Notes under the pieces: model-generated
What the model saw: the letters and a program-made list of their open reading frames with translations, nothing else
What the model was told of the DNA's origin: nothing
Database searches by the model: none
In this document: piece by piece, positions 28,224 to 35,714 of the stretch
How positions within the stretch are numbered: the stretch's first letter is position 1
How the letters are laid out: each line of letters begins with the position of its first letter
From: Kordiimonas sediminis
GTDB lineage: Bacteria > Pseudomonadota > Alphaproteobacteria > Sphingomonadales > Kordiimonadaceae
Reading direction: 5' to 3'
NCBI RefSeq assembly: GCF_014656395.1
Contig: NZ_BNCI01000002.1
Location: 1,364,001 to 1,428,000, forward strand
Length of the DNA stretch: 64,000 bases
Made by a program: the position numbers and the translations under genes

Positions 28224-28730
28224 ATGAAAACTATGATAGTTAACGGCAATACCAGCCAGTTCAGCGGTGACGAGGAAATGCCTCTTTTGTGGTTCCTCCG
28301 AGAAGATCTGGCGCTTAAAGGTACAAAATACGGCTGCGGCATCGGGCAATGCGGTGCATGCACCGTTCACATAGACGGAACGGCTACCCGGTCTTGCTCT
28401 ATCCAGATGAGCGACGTCCCTGACGGTGCTTCCATCACCACCATTGAAGGACTTGCAAATACCGACGGTAGCTTACACCCGCTTCAGCAAGCCTGGATCG
28501 ACGAAGACGTTCCTCAGTGCGGCTATTGCCAGGCCGGGCAGTTGATGGCACTTAGCGCGCTCCTTAAACGCATCCCCTCGCCCACGGATGAAGATATAGA
28601 CCAACATCACGATAACCTGTGTCGATGTGGCAGTTATTTCCGTATGCGCAAGGCTATTCACAAAGCCGCAGCTGTGATGAACGGTACCGCGCTTTCAGAA
28701 GGAGGCGACAATGCAAACAACAAGGCGTGA
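28224..28730 (+). CDS. Molybdenum hydroxylase small subunit, two [2Fe-2S] clusters (IorA-like)
   Basis: Electron-transfer subunit of an isoquinoline-1-oxidoreductase/aldehyde-oxidase type enzyme. From the ATG at 28224 (after GGGGGGATA) it is 168 residues. The ferredoxin-like cluster motif CGIGQCGACTVHIDGTA comes first, and CGYCQAGQLMALSAL plus NLCRCGSYFRMR form the second, all in the usual order. No signal peptide. It overlaps the large-subunit gene by 20 bases, so the two are translated together. There is no FAD subunit, so electrons probably leave to a cytochrome, as in other IorAB enzymes. Substrate unknown. Confidence 0.92.
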   Translation: MKTMIVNGNTSQFSGDEEMPLLWFLREDLALKGTKYGCGIGQCGACTVHIDGTATRSCSIQMSDVPDGASITTIEGLANTDGSLHPLQQAWIDEDVPQCGYCQAGQLMALSALLKRIPSPTDEDIDQHHDNLCRCGSYFRMRKAIHKAAAVMNGTALSEGGDNANNKA

Positions 28731-30972
28731 TGCGCTCAAAATATTTGGCATGGGCGGTGCCCTGGTTGTCATTGCGCCGTCCTTATTGGCCAATAACGCT
28801 GCTGAAACCAGTGCAGAGGCCCTGTTCGGGGGTATGCTGGGTCCCTTCGTGAAAATTAATGCGGACAATAGCGTCATTATCGGTGCCCCGATCGCAGATA
28901 TGGGTACAGGGGTTGAAACGTCAGTTCCGATGTTGGTTGCAGAAGAACTGGATGCGGACTGGAATACCGTCACCGTCCACCGCATGACCTATACCCCGGT
29001 CAAAAATGCTGAGGGGCAGATGTATGAATTATATGCCACCACAGGAACCGGCGGCAGTGGCTCCATGCGCCGCAGCTGGCAAATCATGCGGGAATGCGGG
29101 GCCTACGCACGCCACCTTATCGTGCGCGCAGCAGCGGCGGAACACGGCGTCGCTAAAAACCAAATTAAAACGCATGCTGGCAACATCCTGCTGGACGGCA
29201 AGAGCTACCCGTATGCAGACTTTGTTGACGCGGCCCTCAAGCTCCCGAATGATGATCTGTATCTTGAGGACCTCTCCCGCGGCGACACTATTCGCAAGAT
29301 CAGCATGCGCGGTACTGCTATTCCGCTTAAGAACCCTAAAGACTTTTCCCTGATTGGCACTGGTAAAGGGCAGAAGAACGCCCGCGAAATTGTTACCGGT
29401 GCAGAAGTCTACGGCATTGATATGGATATCGAAGGACAACAATTTGCGGTTCTTGCCAGATGTCCGCATGTGGGTGGAGATGTCGCCAGTTTCGATGACA
29501 CTGAGACACGCAAAGTAACGGGTGTAACGGATGTGCGCAAAATTGCTGCACTGAACACCTATGAGACTACAGACAAACCAAACCGGCCGGGGGTTGCTGT
29601 TATTGCCAAAAGCCTTTGGGCTGCACTGAAAGGCCGCGAAAAACTTATTGTTCAGTGGAACAAAGGCCCCAACACGCATATGAATTCTGCGTGGCTGATT
29701 TCAAATGCAGACCGGCAATTCACCGAAAGTGAGCCAGCTGCCTCGTTTGAAAAAGGTGACTTTGACACTGCTATCAGTGACGCCAAAGCCATCGTGGAGA
29801 CAACCTATACTTTCCCCTACTTTGGTCACTTTAACATGGAGCCAATGAATGCCGCGGCCCACTGGACAGAGGACCGGTGTCTTCTACGCCTGTCGCATCA
29901 GTCTCCAAGCACGGCGGTTTCCGAAGTTGCTGCCTTTACCGGCCTTCCGATGGACAAAGTAACAGTTGAGCACGGACGGATCGGTTGTGGCCTTGGGCGA
30001 AAATGGTCATGGGACAATGTGATGGAAGCCGTGCACCTATCCCGTGAGGTAGGCACCCCAATCAAAGTGTTCTGGACCCGCGAAGATGATGCACAAAATG
30101 ACTTCCTGAACCCGCACGCCGTCGTCAGAATGCAAGCCGCGCTGGATCAAAGTGGAAACCTGAGCGCTTGGGGTGGGACTTTCGTTTGCCAGTGGGGGGT
30201 ACGCCTGCGCGGCTTGCCAGTCCCGCTGATTGAAAACGTAAAGGTCCAGGCTATATCGTCTGACAGCCGGATACCTGTTGGCGCATGGCGCGGTCCGGGG
30301 CACTGTATTGCTGGTATGGTCGTGGAAGGCATGCTGAACCAGTTAGCCGCGGCAAATGATGAAGACCCGCTGGACTTCCGTCTGCGGACACTAGGAGAGG
30401 ACCAAGAGCTAACAATTCAAGACTGGATGCCCTTTACCAACGCTGATGAACGCTTCACAAGCACCAAGAAAACGAAAGATGTTCTGAAAAAAGCCGCTGA
30501 AATGGCAGGCTGGGGGCAAACGGACCTACCAGCAGGATGGGGGCGTGCGATTGCAAGCCACATGACCTTCGGCGGATATGCTGCATTTGTCGTCGATGTA
30601 TCCATGAAAGATGGCTGGCCAACTGTGGAACGTGTCTTCGGCGCCATCGACTGTGGGCAAGTTATCAACCGAACGGGCGCACTGGCGCAAATTGAAAGCG
30701 GTATTCATGATGCCCTGTCCACCATTCTCCATCAGGGGGTGGATATAGAGGAAGGCGCCACGCAAAGCGTAAACTTTGACCAAAATCGCCTGCTGCGTAT
30801 TGACGAAGCGCCGAAGCATATTCAGATCGAGTTCATTGAAAGTGGCGGCGAACCCTGGGGCCTTGGTGAAATTGCTTTACCTGCTGCGATCCCGGCGATT
30901 GTGGGCGCGATCGAAAATGCAACAGGGGCACAAATCACCTCATTGCCGCTTGGGGACCAAGCCAAAGTATAA
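28711..30972 (+). CDS. Molybdopterin-binding aldehyde oxidase/IorB-type large subunit
   Basis: Catalytic subunit carrying the molybdopterin-cytosine-dinucleotide cofactor; hydroxylates aldehydes or N-heterocycles with water. The 753 residues begin with a Tat-like signal (TTRRDALKIFGMGGALVVIA), so the complex, with its piggy-backed small subunit, is probably periplasmic. GGSGSMRRSW and GRIGCGLGRKW are typical cofactor-binding stretches, and the C-terminal WGLGEIALPAA carries the likely catalytic glutamate. The ATG has a strong AAGGAGG site five bases upstream, within the 3' end of the small-subunit gene. No maturation factor (XdhC type) is nearby. The exact substrate cannot be inferred. Confidence 0.9.
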   Translation: MQTTRRDALKIFGMGGALVVIAPSLLANNAAETSAEALFGGMLGPFVKINADNSVIIGAPIADMGTGVETSVPMLVAEELDADWNTVTVHRMTYTPVKNAEGQMYELYATTGTGGSGSMRRSWQIMRECGAYARHLIVRAAAAEHGVAKNQIKTHAGNILLDGKSYPYADFVDAALKLPNDDLYLEDLSRGDTIRKISMRGTAIPLKNPKDFSLIGTGKGQKNAREIVTGAEVYGIDMDIEGQQFAVLARCPHVGGDVASFDDTETRKVTGVTDVRKIAALNTYETTDKPNRPGVAVIAKSLWAALKGREKLIVQWNKGPNTHMNSAWLISNADRQFTESEPAASFEKGDFDTAISDAKAIVETTYTFPYFGHFNMEPMNAAAHWTEDRCLLRLSHQSPSTAVSEVAAFTGLPMDKVTVEHGRIGCGLGRKWSWDNVMEAVHLSREVGTPIKVFWTREDDAQNDFLNPHAVVRMQAALDQSGNLSAWGGTFVCQWGVRLRGLPVPLIENVKVQAISSDSRIPVGAWRGPGHCIAGMVVEGMLNQLAAANDEDPLDFRLRTLGEDQELTIQDWMPFTNADERFTSTKKTKDVLKKAAEMAGWGQTDLPAGWGRAIASHMTFGGYAAFVVDVSMKDGWPTVERVFGAIDCGQVINRTGALAQIESGIHDALSTILHQGVDIEEGATQSVNFDQNRLLRIDEAPKHIQIEFIESGGEPWGLGEIALPAAIPAIVGAIENATGAQITSLPLGDQAKV

Positions 30973-31016
30973 AAATACGCATGGCAGCTTTTGCCTGGGG
31001 TCATTAATCTGGTCAC

Positions 31017-31040
31017 GCTTCCTCCCGGTCGGGAGGAAGC
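31017..31040. terminator. Bidirectional hairpin between iorB and the DUF2306 gene
   Basis: A perfect ten-base stem GCTTCCTCCC/GGGAGGAAGC with loop GGTC lies between two convergent stop codons (30972 and 31053). The stem is strong, but no T tract follows on either strand. Confidence 0.6.
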
Positions 31041-31052
31041 AAACCTGACAAG

Positions 31053-31886
31053 CTAAATACGCGGTAGCCACATGCCCATTGTAGCACTGAAAATACCGGC
31101 AGCCATTAGCAAACTAAGGGCGAATATGCCCGTGGCAGTAAAAAGCTTCTGAGCCGCTGTTCCCCGAGCCTGAGCACGCAGATATATCTCCAGGAAAAAT
31201 AGGGGCAATACATAAACCGCTGTGAATAGTACCGTCAAAAATGGTCCTGAGAAAGTAGCTGGATCAAAACCCACGGGCCGGCCATGTATCATGAGCCATG
31301 CCATTAAGCCTACTCTGAACATCCAAACACCACTGACCGCAACAAAAAGCCGTAAGGCCCATTCGCGGTGTTTCGCGAACTTTTTCACACGCGCGTATTT
31401 AAACGCCATAACCGCGCATGTGACAATGATCACGCCGTTAAGCATCAAGGTCACCTGCCCAAAAAAGTCACCTGCTACTTTGTCATACCGAGTCAGTATC
31501 ATGTAGGCACCGCTTAGACTCATAATCATTGCAGTAAGTATATACAGCCTGCCATTCCAGCGGTGCAGCGCAGGCAGTTTACTACGGATCATCGGTATTA
31601 ATTGCAGGAGCCCACCTACGGTAATAATGGCGGCAAATATAACATGGGCAACAACAGATATATTGCCCCCTACATCACCTTCAATATAGCCAGCAGGCAT
31701 GACCTTGTTGAATCTCTCAATATCCCACAGTGCCACTGCCTTATAATAGAACGCAATGATATAGTAGGAGAAAATCAATTGCCCGCCAAGCACGGTCATG
31801 AACCAGAATTTCGCTGAATTTTCTATCGCTTTTCTGGCAAATACGGGACTAACGAAGCCCGCTGCTACTTTAGTTCGAGATGTCAT
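31053..31886 (-). CDS. DUF2306-family integral membrane protein
   Basis: A 277-residue protein with about seven transmembrane helices. The conserved block around ALHRWNGRLYILTAMIMSLS and the early VVAHVIFAAIITVGGLLQLI, with histidines that could coordinate haem, are typical of DUF2306. The function of this family is not established. A clear ribosome site (AAAGAGGAATATC) precedes the ATG. It is divergent from the 7-TM AraC gene across a 284-base region with several palindromes, which makes that regulator a candidate controller. Confidence 0.82.
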   Translation of the reverse strand: MTSRTKVAAGFVSPVFARKAIENSAKFWFMTVLGGQLIFSYYIIAFYYKAVALWDIERFNKVMPAGYIEGDVGGNISVVAHVIFAAIITVGGLLQLIPMIRSKLPALHRWNGRLYILTAMIMSLSGAYMILTRYDKVAGDFFGQVTLMLNGVIIVTCAVMAFKYARVKKFAKHREWALRLFVAVSGVWMFRVGLMAWLMIHGRPVGFDPATFSGPFLTVLFTAVYVLPLFFLEIYLRAQARGTAAQKLFTATGIFALSLLMAAGIFSATMGMWLPRI

Positions 31887-31942
31887 GATATTCCTCTTTA
31901 TCGCTTTTTGGTCTTTTTTTATTTATTGGGTATAGTGTTAGT

Positions 31943-32024
31943 ATCTGTGGTTCATGGTCAGTGTTTGTACCGACGGCAGTGCCGCACTTCGGCGACAATG
32001 GCACTAACGCTGATCCATACAGAT
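31943..32024. other. 82-base imperfect stem-loop in a divergent intergenic region
   Basis: The outer stem pairs ATCTGT (31943-31948) with ACAGAT (32019-32024), then ATGG and TCAGTGTT (31954-31965) with AACGCTGA and CCAT (32006-32018), leaving a five-base internal loop and one bulged T. The loop contains a further hairpin, AGTGCC (31978-31983) with GGCACT (32000-32005). No gene overlaps it. It could be a small RNA, an mRNA leader of either flanking gene, or a compound DNA operator. Confidence 0.45.
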
Positions 32025-32059
32025 CACGCATAGATATGTTTTATTGAAAGATATTTCTT

Positions 32060-32111
32060 GCCGAATTTGAAATTCGGCCAGACCTTTTTATTTTTTATGT
32101 AAAAAAAGGTC
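32060..32111. promoter_or_regulatory. Two consecutive inverted repeats upstream of the 7-TM AraC gene
   Basis: GCCGAATTTGAAATTCGGC (32060-32078) is a perfect palindrome with a one-base centre. Directly after it, GACCTTTTT (32081-32089) and AAAAAGGTC (32103-32111) form a second inverted repeat around an A/T-rich loop. Together they end 59 bases before the ATG at 32171. The first, followed by T-rich DNA, could also act as a terminator on the plus strand. Confidence 0.5.
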
Positions 32112-32170
32112 ATAACGGAAAATGACAGGTCTGGGATCTGGTCCACTGTATAAGAAGTGAATAGGTAAAA

Positions 32171-33286
32171 ATGATAAGTCTGTTTACATTACAAGCCCTG
32201 CTACTGGCTCTCAGTATTCTCTTGATTCTTGCTCAAATGAAATTCATCCGTTCCAGCAAGGCACATCTTCTGTTTGCAATATTCTGTGCGTCCATTGCCT
32301 TTCTCATGGTGAAACAACTTTCAGCAACTATTATCACGCCGTTCCATTACCTGATCGGCATTGGCGCCAGTGCTACATGCAATGCTTTCTGGCTCCTCAG
32401 TCGGGTTTTATTCCGGCGTCGGAATGCTCTGGAGATACAGCATATCGCGGTTGCCCTCGCCATTGCCCTGATGGTTGCACTTAATCAGGGGTATCACTTC
32501 CTGCAGGGAATTGAATTCATCTCGCCGTCACCGGATAATTTTGTCAGCTATATGCTGGGGGAATTTACACTACTGCTTTCGTCTTGCATCCTCGCTCTAA
32601 CCTTCTGGGAAGGTGTTCGCAATTTCAAGAAAGATACAGCGGAAGGAAAAGGGCAGAGGATCTTTTTCCTCTTGGTTTTCAGCAGCGCTCTGATAGGTAG
32701 CAAGATCGCAGAAGGACTAACCGCAAGCTCCCCACAAACACTCGAGTTTTGCATTGCCGCTATTATCGTTTTTGTCATGATCAATACCCAGATACTTCTT
32801 GTCTGGAAATATTCCGCGAACAGATTTTTCAGTCGCTTTTATCCGGCAGCAAACATGCCACCTACCATGCCACCAAACACATTGGAACAATCAGAAGGCC
32901 CCTTTGTAGAGGTACAATCTTTATCTCCCCTTGCTCGGCAAATCCACGATCTGCTAATCGGAGAATCTCTGTTTCTTCAGGAAAACCTAAAGGTCTGCGA
33001 CATTGCCCAGAAACTGGGATGTTCAGAACATGCGATCAGCCACGCCATTCGAAACGACTTAGGTGCCAATAATTTCAACCAATTTATCAATCAGCTACGG
33101 ATCAGCTACTCGCAAAAATTACTTGCGGACCCAAACAACAAAAGAAAATCCATTTTAACCATCAGTTTCGACAGTGGCTTCGCCTCCATTGGGCCATTCA
33201 CCAGAGCTTTCAAAGCACTGACAGGTATGACACCGAGCGAATATCGTAACGCGCAATCAGGAAATAATTCTGGTCAAAATGCCTAA
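32171..33286 (+). CDS. 7-TM membrane-anchored AraC-family regulator
   Basis: A 371-residue protein with seven predicted helices in residues 1-215 and a C-terminal AraC double helix-turn-helix (about 260-365). The second HTH is evident in ILTISFDSGFASIGPFTRAF and TGMTPSEYR. Membrane-bound AraC proteins of this shape sense an extracellular or membrane signal and bind DNA directly from the membrane. The ligand is unknown. The upstream 284 bases are rich in inverted repeats. Likely targets are its own gene, the divergent DUF2306 gene and perhaps the lipoprotein gene that follows 146 bases downstream. Confidence 0.85.
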   Translation: MISLFTLQALLLALSILLILAQMKFIRSSKAHLLFAIFCASIAFLMVKQLSATIITPFHYLIGIGASATCNAFWLLSRVLFRRRNALEIQHIAVALAIALMVALNQGYHFLQGIEFISPSPDNFVSYMLGEFTLLLSSCILALTFWEGVRNFKKDTAEGKGQRIFFLLVFSSALIGSKIAEGLTASSPQTLEFCIAAIIVFVMINTQILLVWKYSANRFFSRFYPAANMPPTMPPNTLEQSEGPFVEVQSLSPLARQIHDLLIGESLFLQENLKVCDIAQKLGCSEHAISHAIRNDLGANNFNQFINQLRISYSQKLLADPNNKRKSILTISFDSGFASIGPFTRAFKALTGMTPSEYRNAQSGNNSGQNA

Positions 33287-33432
33287 TACAGATTCTAGCC
33301 CCTAAAGGTTTTTGTCTGATTGAAATGCCTGCATCACGTAGCGTCCTGACCGACCAAAAGCGCAGTTCTGTCGACTAATTCTGTGATTTATGATACCTTC
33401 CCTCATGAAATCAGCGTCAAGGGGGGCGGCTT

Positions 33433-34383
33433 ATGTCTGTTCTATCAAAGGTCATTTCATTTCTTCTGATCGGGACTTTTCTTACGGCCTGCGGCCAATC
33501 CGCGGCACCACCTGAAAGCGACGAACCAGTAAAGTCGGAAAATATTCTGGAAATTACCGCCAAAAACATGCGGTTTGAGGGCCCTGCAACCATTAAATCC
33601 GGCTGGACCACTATGCGCCTGAAAAACAGTGACAATATGCTACATTTCGCACTGGTGGCAAAATTGCCAGACGGTATCACAGCTATGGATTACTCGGATG
33701 ACCTGGGGAGTGTTTTTCAGGCTGGGTATGACGCCATGATGCAGGGTGAAAACACTGGTGCCGCTGAAATTTTCGCAACGATCCCAGCATGGTTCCAAGA
33801 CCTGACATACCACGGCGGGCCCGGATTTACCGCAGGCGGCTTAACCACAGAGGCCACCATGTATCTGGAACCTGGAAATTATATCATCGAATGTTACATA
33901 AAATCCAACGGCGTTTTCCATTCTGCCAGCTATGAGAAAGGTGAACTGGCGATGCTGCTGCCCCTAACCGTATTGGCAGAAGAAGGCGGCATGGCAGAAC
34001 CCGAAGCAAATGCAATTTTCACCATTGACGCCAAGGGATTCCATCTGTCAGCAGGGAGCCTGCAAGCAGGCGTTAACAGCATCAAAGTAAACTTTCAAAC
34101 CCAAATCCGGTACCCATCAGCCAGCGGACAGGATATCCATTTCTTTAAGATCGACAGCCCCGAAGATAAGTCAACTGCTGTTTCCTATATGGACTGGCAG
34201 CAAAAGGAGGGGTTAGAAACGCCAGCCCCCCTACATTTTGTTGGTGGCATTAATGACGTGATGCCTGCGGGTTCTAGCGCCTACTTCACACTAACGCTGG
34301 AACCAGGCACATACGGCGCCATCGCAGAGGTACCAGATGCCGATAAAAAAGGCATGCTGCTGGAATTTACCATCACTCCGTAA
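33433..34383 (+). CDS. Lipoprotein with two cupredoxin-like repeats, function unknown
   Basis: A 316-residue protein with a lipobox (FLTAC, Cys20), so it is attached to a membrane outside the cytoplasm. Two similar halves are visible. Residues 38-185 run from ILEITAKNMRFEGPATIKSG to TMYLEPGNYIIECY; residues 195-316 run from FTIDAKGFHLSAGSLQAGVN to FTLTLEPGTYGAIAEV. Each half looks like a cupredoxin-type beta sandwich, but I see no full Cys-His-His-Met copper set, so copper binding is not claimed. It is tail-to-tail with a decayed hydrolase and the GlxA-type regulator. Confidence 0.75.
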   Translation: MSVLSKVISFLLIGTFLTACGQSAAPPESDEPVKSENILEITAKNMRFEGPATIKSGWTTMRLKNSDNMLHFALVAKLPDGITAMDYSDDLGSVFQAGYDAMMQGENTGAAEIFATIPAWFQDLTYHGGPGFTAGGLTTEATMYLEPGNYIIECYIKSNGVFHSASYEKGELAMLLPLTVLAEEGGMAEPEANAIFTIDAKGFHLSAGSLQAGVNSIKVNFQTQIRYPSASGQDIHFFKIDSPEDKSTAVSYMDWQQKEGLETPAPLHFVGGINDVMPAGSSAYFTLTLEPGTYGAIAEVPDADKKGMLLEFTITP

Positions 34384-34632
34384 ATGATGGATGGATGGTA
34401 TTCAGCCATGCCTTGAGTATCGGTACAAGGTCATACCGTCCGCCGGTCGCAACATTCGTGAAATTGTGATCACCGAAAGGCAAAACATGGATGGTGTGGT
34501 TGCTGCTAATTTGACAGTGTTTGACTGAATGTAAGTATCCTGACTATGCCAGACCATATCAGTAGCCGTCACACTGAAACCAAGCAGCAAATGACTAAAA
34601 CAGCAAACTAGCAGTTGAACATATAGTCTCAT
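34373..34632 (-). pseudogene. Decayed alpha/beta hydrolase fragment
   Basis: On the minus strand, 34543 down to the stop at 34373 reads as a plausible alpha/beta-hydrolase C-terminus: SVKHCQISSNHTIHVLPFGD, then HNFTNVATGG, with a histidine in the GDHNF position expected of the catalytic His, ending LKAWLNTIHPSF. This frame is opened by a TAG at 34546-34544. A second frame starts with ATG at 34632, overlapping the GlxA stop in an ATGA junction, and supplies a hydrophobic start. The two frames fit a single degraded gene with a shift near 34535-34545. It overlaps the last 11 bases of the lipoprotein gene. What remains is about 85 residues, so most of the hydrolase is gone. Confidence 0.45.
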
Positions 34633-35621
34633 GTCTCAAGTACTTTCGATAATAACGCACGGTATGCAGCTGGGCGCATTTCAAAGACCCTTTCAAAAGC
34701 CCGGGAGAAACTGTCTACTGAAGAAAATCCGGACTGTGCCGCAACAGTCTTCAGGCTAATATCCGGGGACAATAATGACTGGCGCGCAAGATCAAGGCGA
34801 ATACGTTCGACATATCGGGCCGGTGACAACCCGGTCAGCTTCTTACATCGCCGTATCAATGTCCGTTCCGACAGGCCTGCTATTTCTGCCAGTTCAGTAA
34901 CACTTGCTGCGTCTGCCGGATGATCCAGCACCCAGTTTAATATCTTTTCAATTTCTTTGTTCTGCGCAGTCTGCAGCGATAATGGTGCGGAAAACTGCGC
35001 CTGATTGCCGGGCCGGCGCACATATAGATTTAAATGTCGGGCAACCTGCCCCGCAGCCATGTCACCATAAAGACGCGATAACAAGACCAGCGTCATATCA
35101 ATACCAGCCGTGACACCGCCTGATGACCAGTATTTACCATCGTGCAAATACAGGGACACGCCGTCCACAGCCACTTTTGGATACCGCTTTCTAAAGTCTT
35201 CCTCAAAATCCCAATGTATGCCAGACGCCTTATTGTCGAGAAGGCCGAGTTCAGCCAAAATATAGGCCCCTGTGCACACAGTTGCGACCAAGGTGGCGTT
35301 GTTACATAAATCAACCAGCCTCCTGCGGTCTGCTGCTGATAAATCCAGCTGCCTGCACCCAGCCCCGCCGGGGAAAAAGACGATGTCAAATTGATCACCT
35401 TCCGCCACGAGTCTGTCTGCTTTCAGGGTTAAACCACATTCAGTCGTCACCATCTGATCGGTTACAGAAAGGGTAGTCAGTTTGAAAGCGCACCCCGCAA
35501 CATCATTCCCCATGGCCAGCACTGAACGTGGGCCAGTTAAATCGAGTGCTTCAAAATTATCAAAAAGGACAAAGGCAACAGAAACGTCTCTGCCGTCAGC
35601 TTTAGGAAGTAAATGGGTCAT
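34629..35621 (-). CDS. GlxA-type transcriptional regulator (DJ-1/PfpI plus AraC)
   Basis: A 330-residue protein. Residues 10-175 form a DJ-1/PfpI-like amidotransferase fold (VAFVLFDNFEALDLTGPRSV; the VATVCTGAYILAE nucleophile-elbow region carries a Cys), and residues 215-325 an AraC helix-turn-helix pair (VTELAEIAGLSERTLIRRCK; LKTVAAQSGFSSVDSFSRAF). GlxA-type proteins regulate catabolism of small nitrogen compounds. The start at 35621 (after AAAGG) gives the expected N-terminus; an open frame continues to 35669 but would run into the palindrome at 35666-35706. It lies downstream of the amidase on the same strand. Confidence 0.9.
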   Translation of the reverse strand: MTHLLPKADGRDVSVAFVLFDNFEALDLTGPRSVLAMGNDVAGCAFKLTTLSVTDQMVTTECGLTLKADRLVAEGDQFDIVFFPGGAGCRQLDLSAADRRRLVDLCNNATLVATVCTGAYILAELGLLDNKASGIHWDFEEDFRKRYPKVAVDGVSLYLHDGKYWSSGGVTAGIDMTLVLLSRLYGDMAAGQVARHLNLYVRRPGNQAQFSAPLSLQTAQNKEIEKILNWVLDHPADAASVTELAEIAGLSERTLIRRCKKLTGLSPARYVERIRLDLARQSLLSPDISLKTVAAQSGFSSVDSFSRAFERVFEMRPAAYRALLSKVLET

Positions 35622-35665
35622 TCGGGGCCTTTCATCGCATAATGCTGGATGATAGCCCTGCAACG

Positions 35666-35706
35666 CCATGGCGTAAATGTCATTAATACGACATTTTACG
35701 CCATGG
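35666..35706. promoter_or_regulatory. Palindromic operator candidate upstream of the GlxA-type regulator
   Basis: CCATGGCGTAAATGTC (35666-35681) and GACATTTTACGCCATGG (35690-35706) form an inverted repeat of 16-base arms with one bulged T and an eight-base centre. It occupies the 93-base gap between the regulator start at 35621 and the amidase stop at 35715. Each arm, with GGCG and TGTC elements, has the form of an AraC-family half-site, so autoregulation is likely. Confidence 0.6.
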
Positions 35707-35714
35707 TTATAGTT

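Noticed and set aside
27842-28363. A 173-codon minus-strand open frame in the spacer before iorA
   Set aside because: Its composition is unlike a protein, it has no ribosome site, overlaps the start of iorA and covers the palindrome. It is probably chance.
31937-32008. An integron attC site
   Set aside because: GTTAGT and ACTAAC elements are present but in the wrong order for attC ends (RYYYAAC should come first), and there is no integrase or cassette array.
34402-34632. A 76-residue secreted protein on the minus strand
   Set aside because: It has a hydrophobic start, but its second half is unlike any protein, and another frame of the same bases gives a clear hydrolase C-terminus. It was therefore treated as part of a decayed gene.
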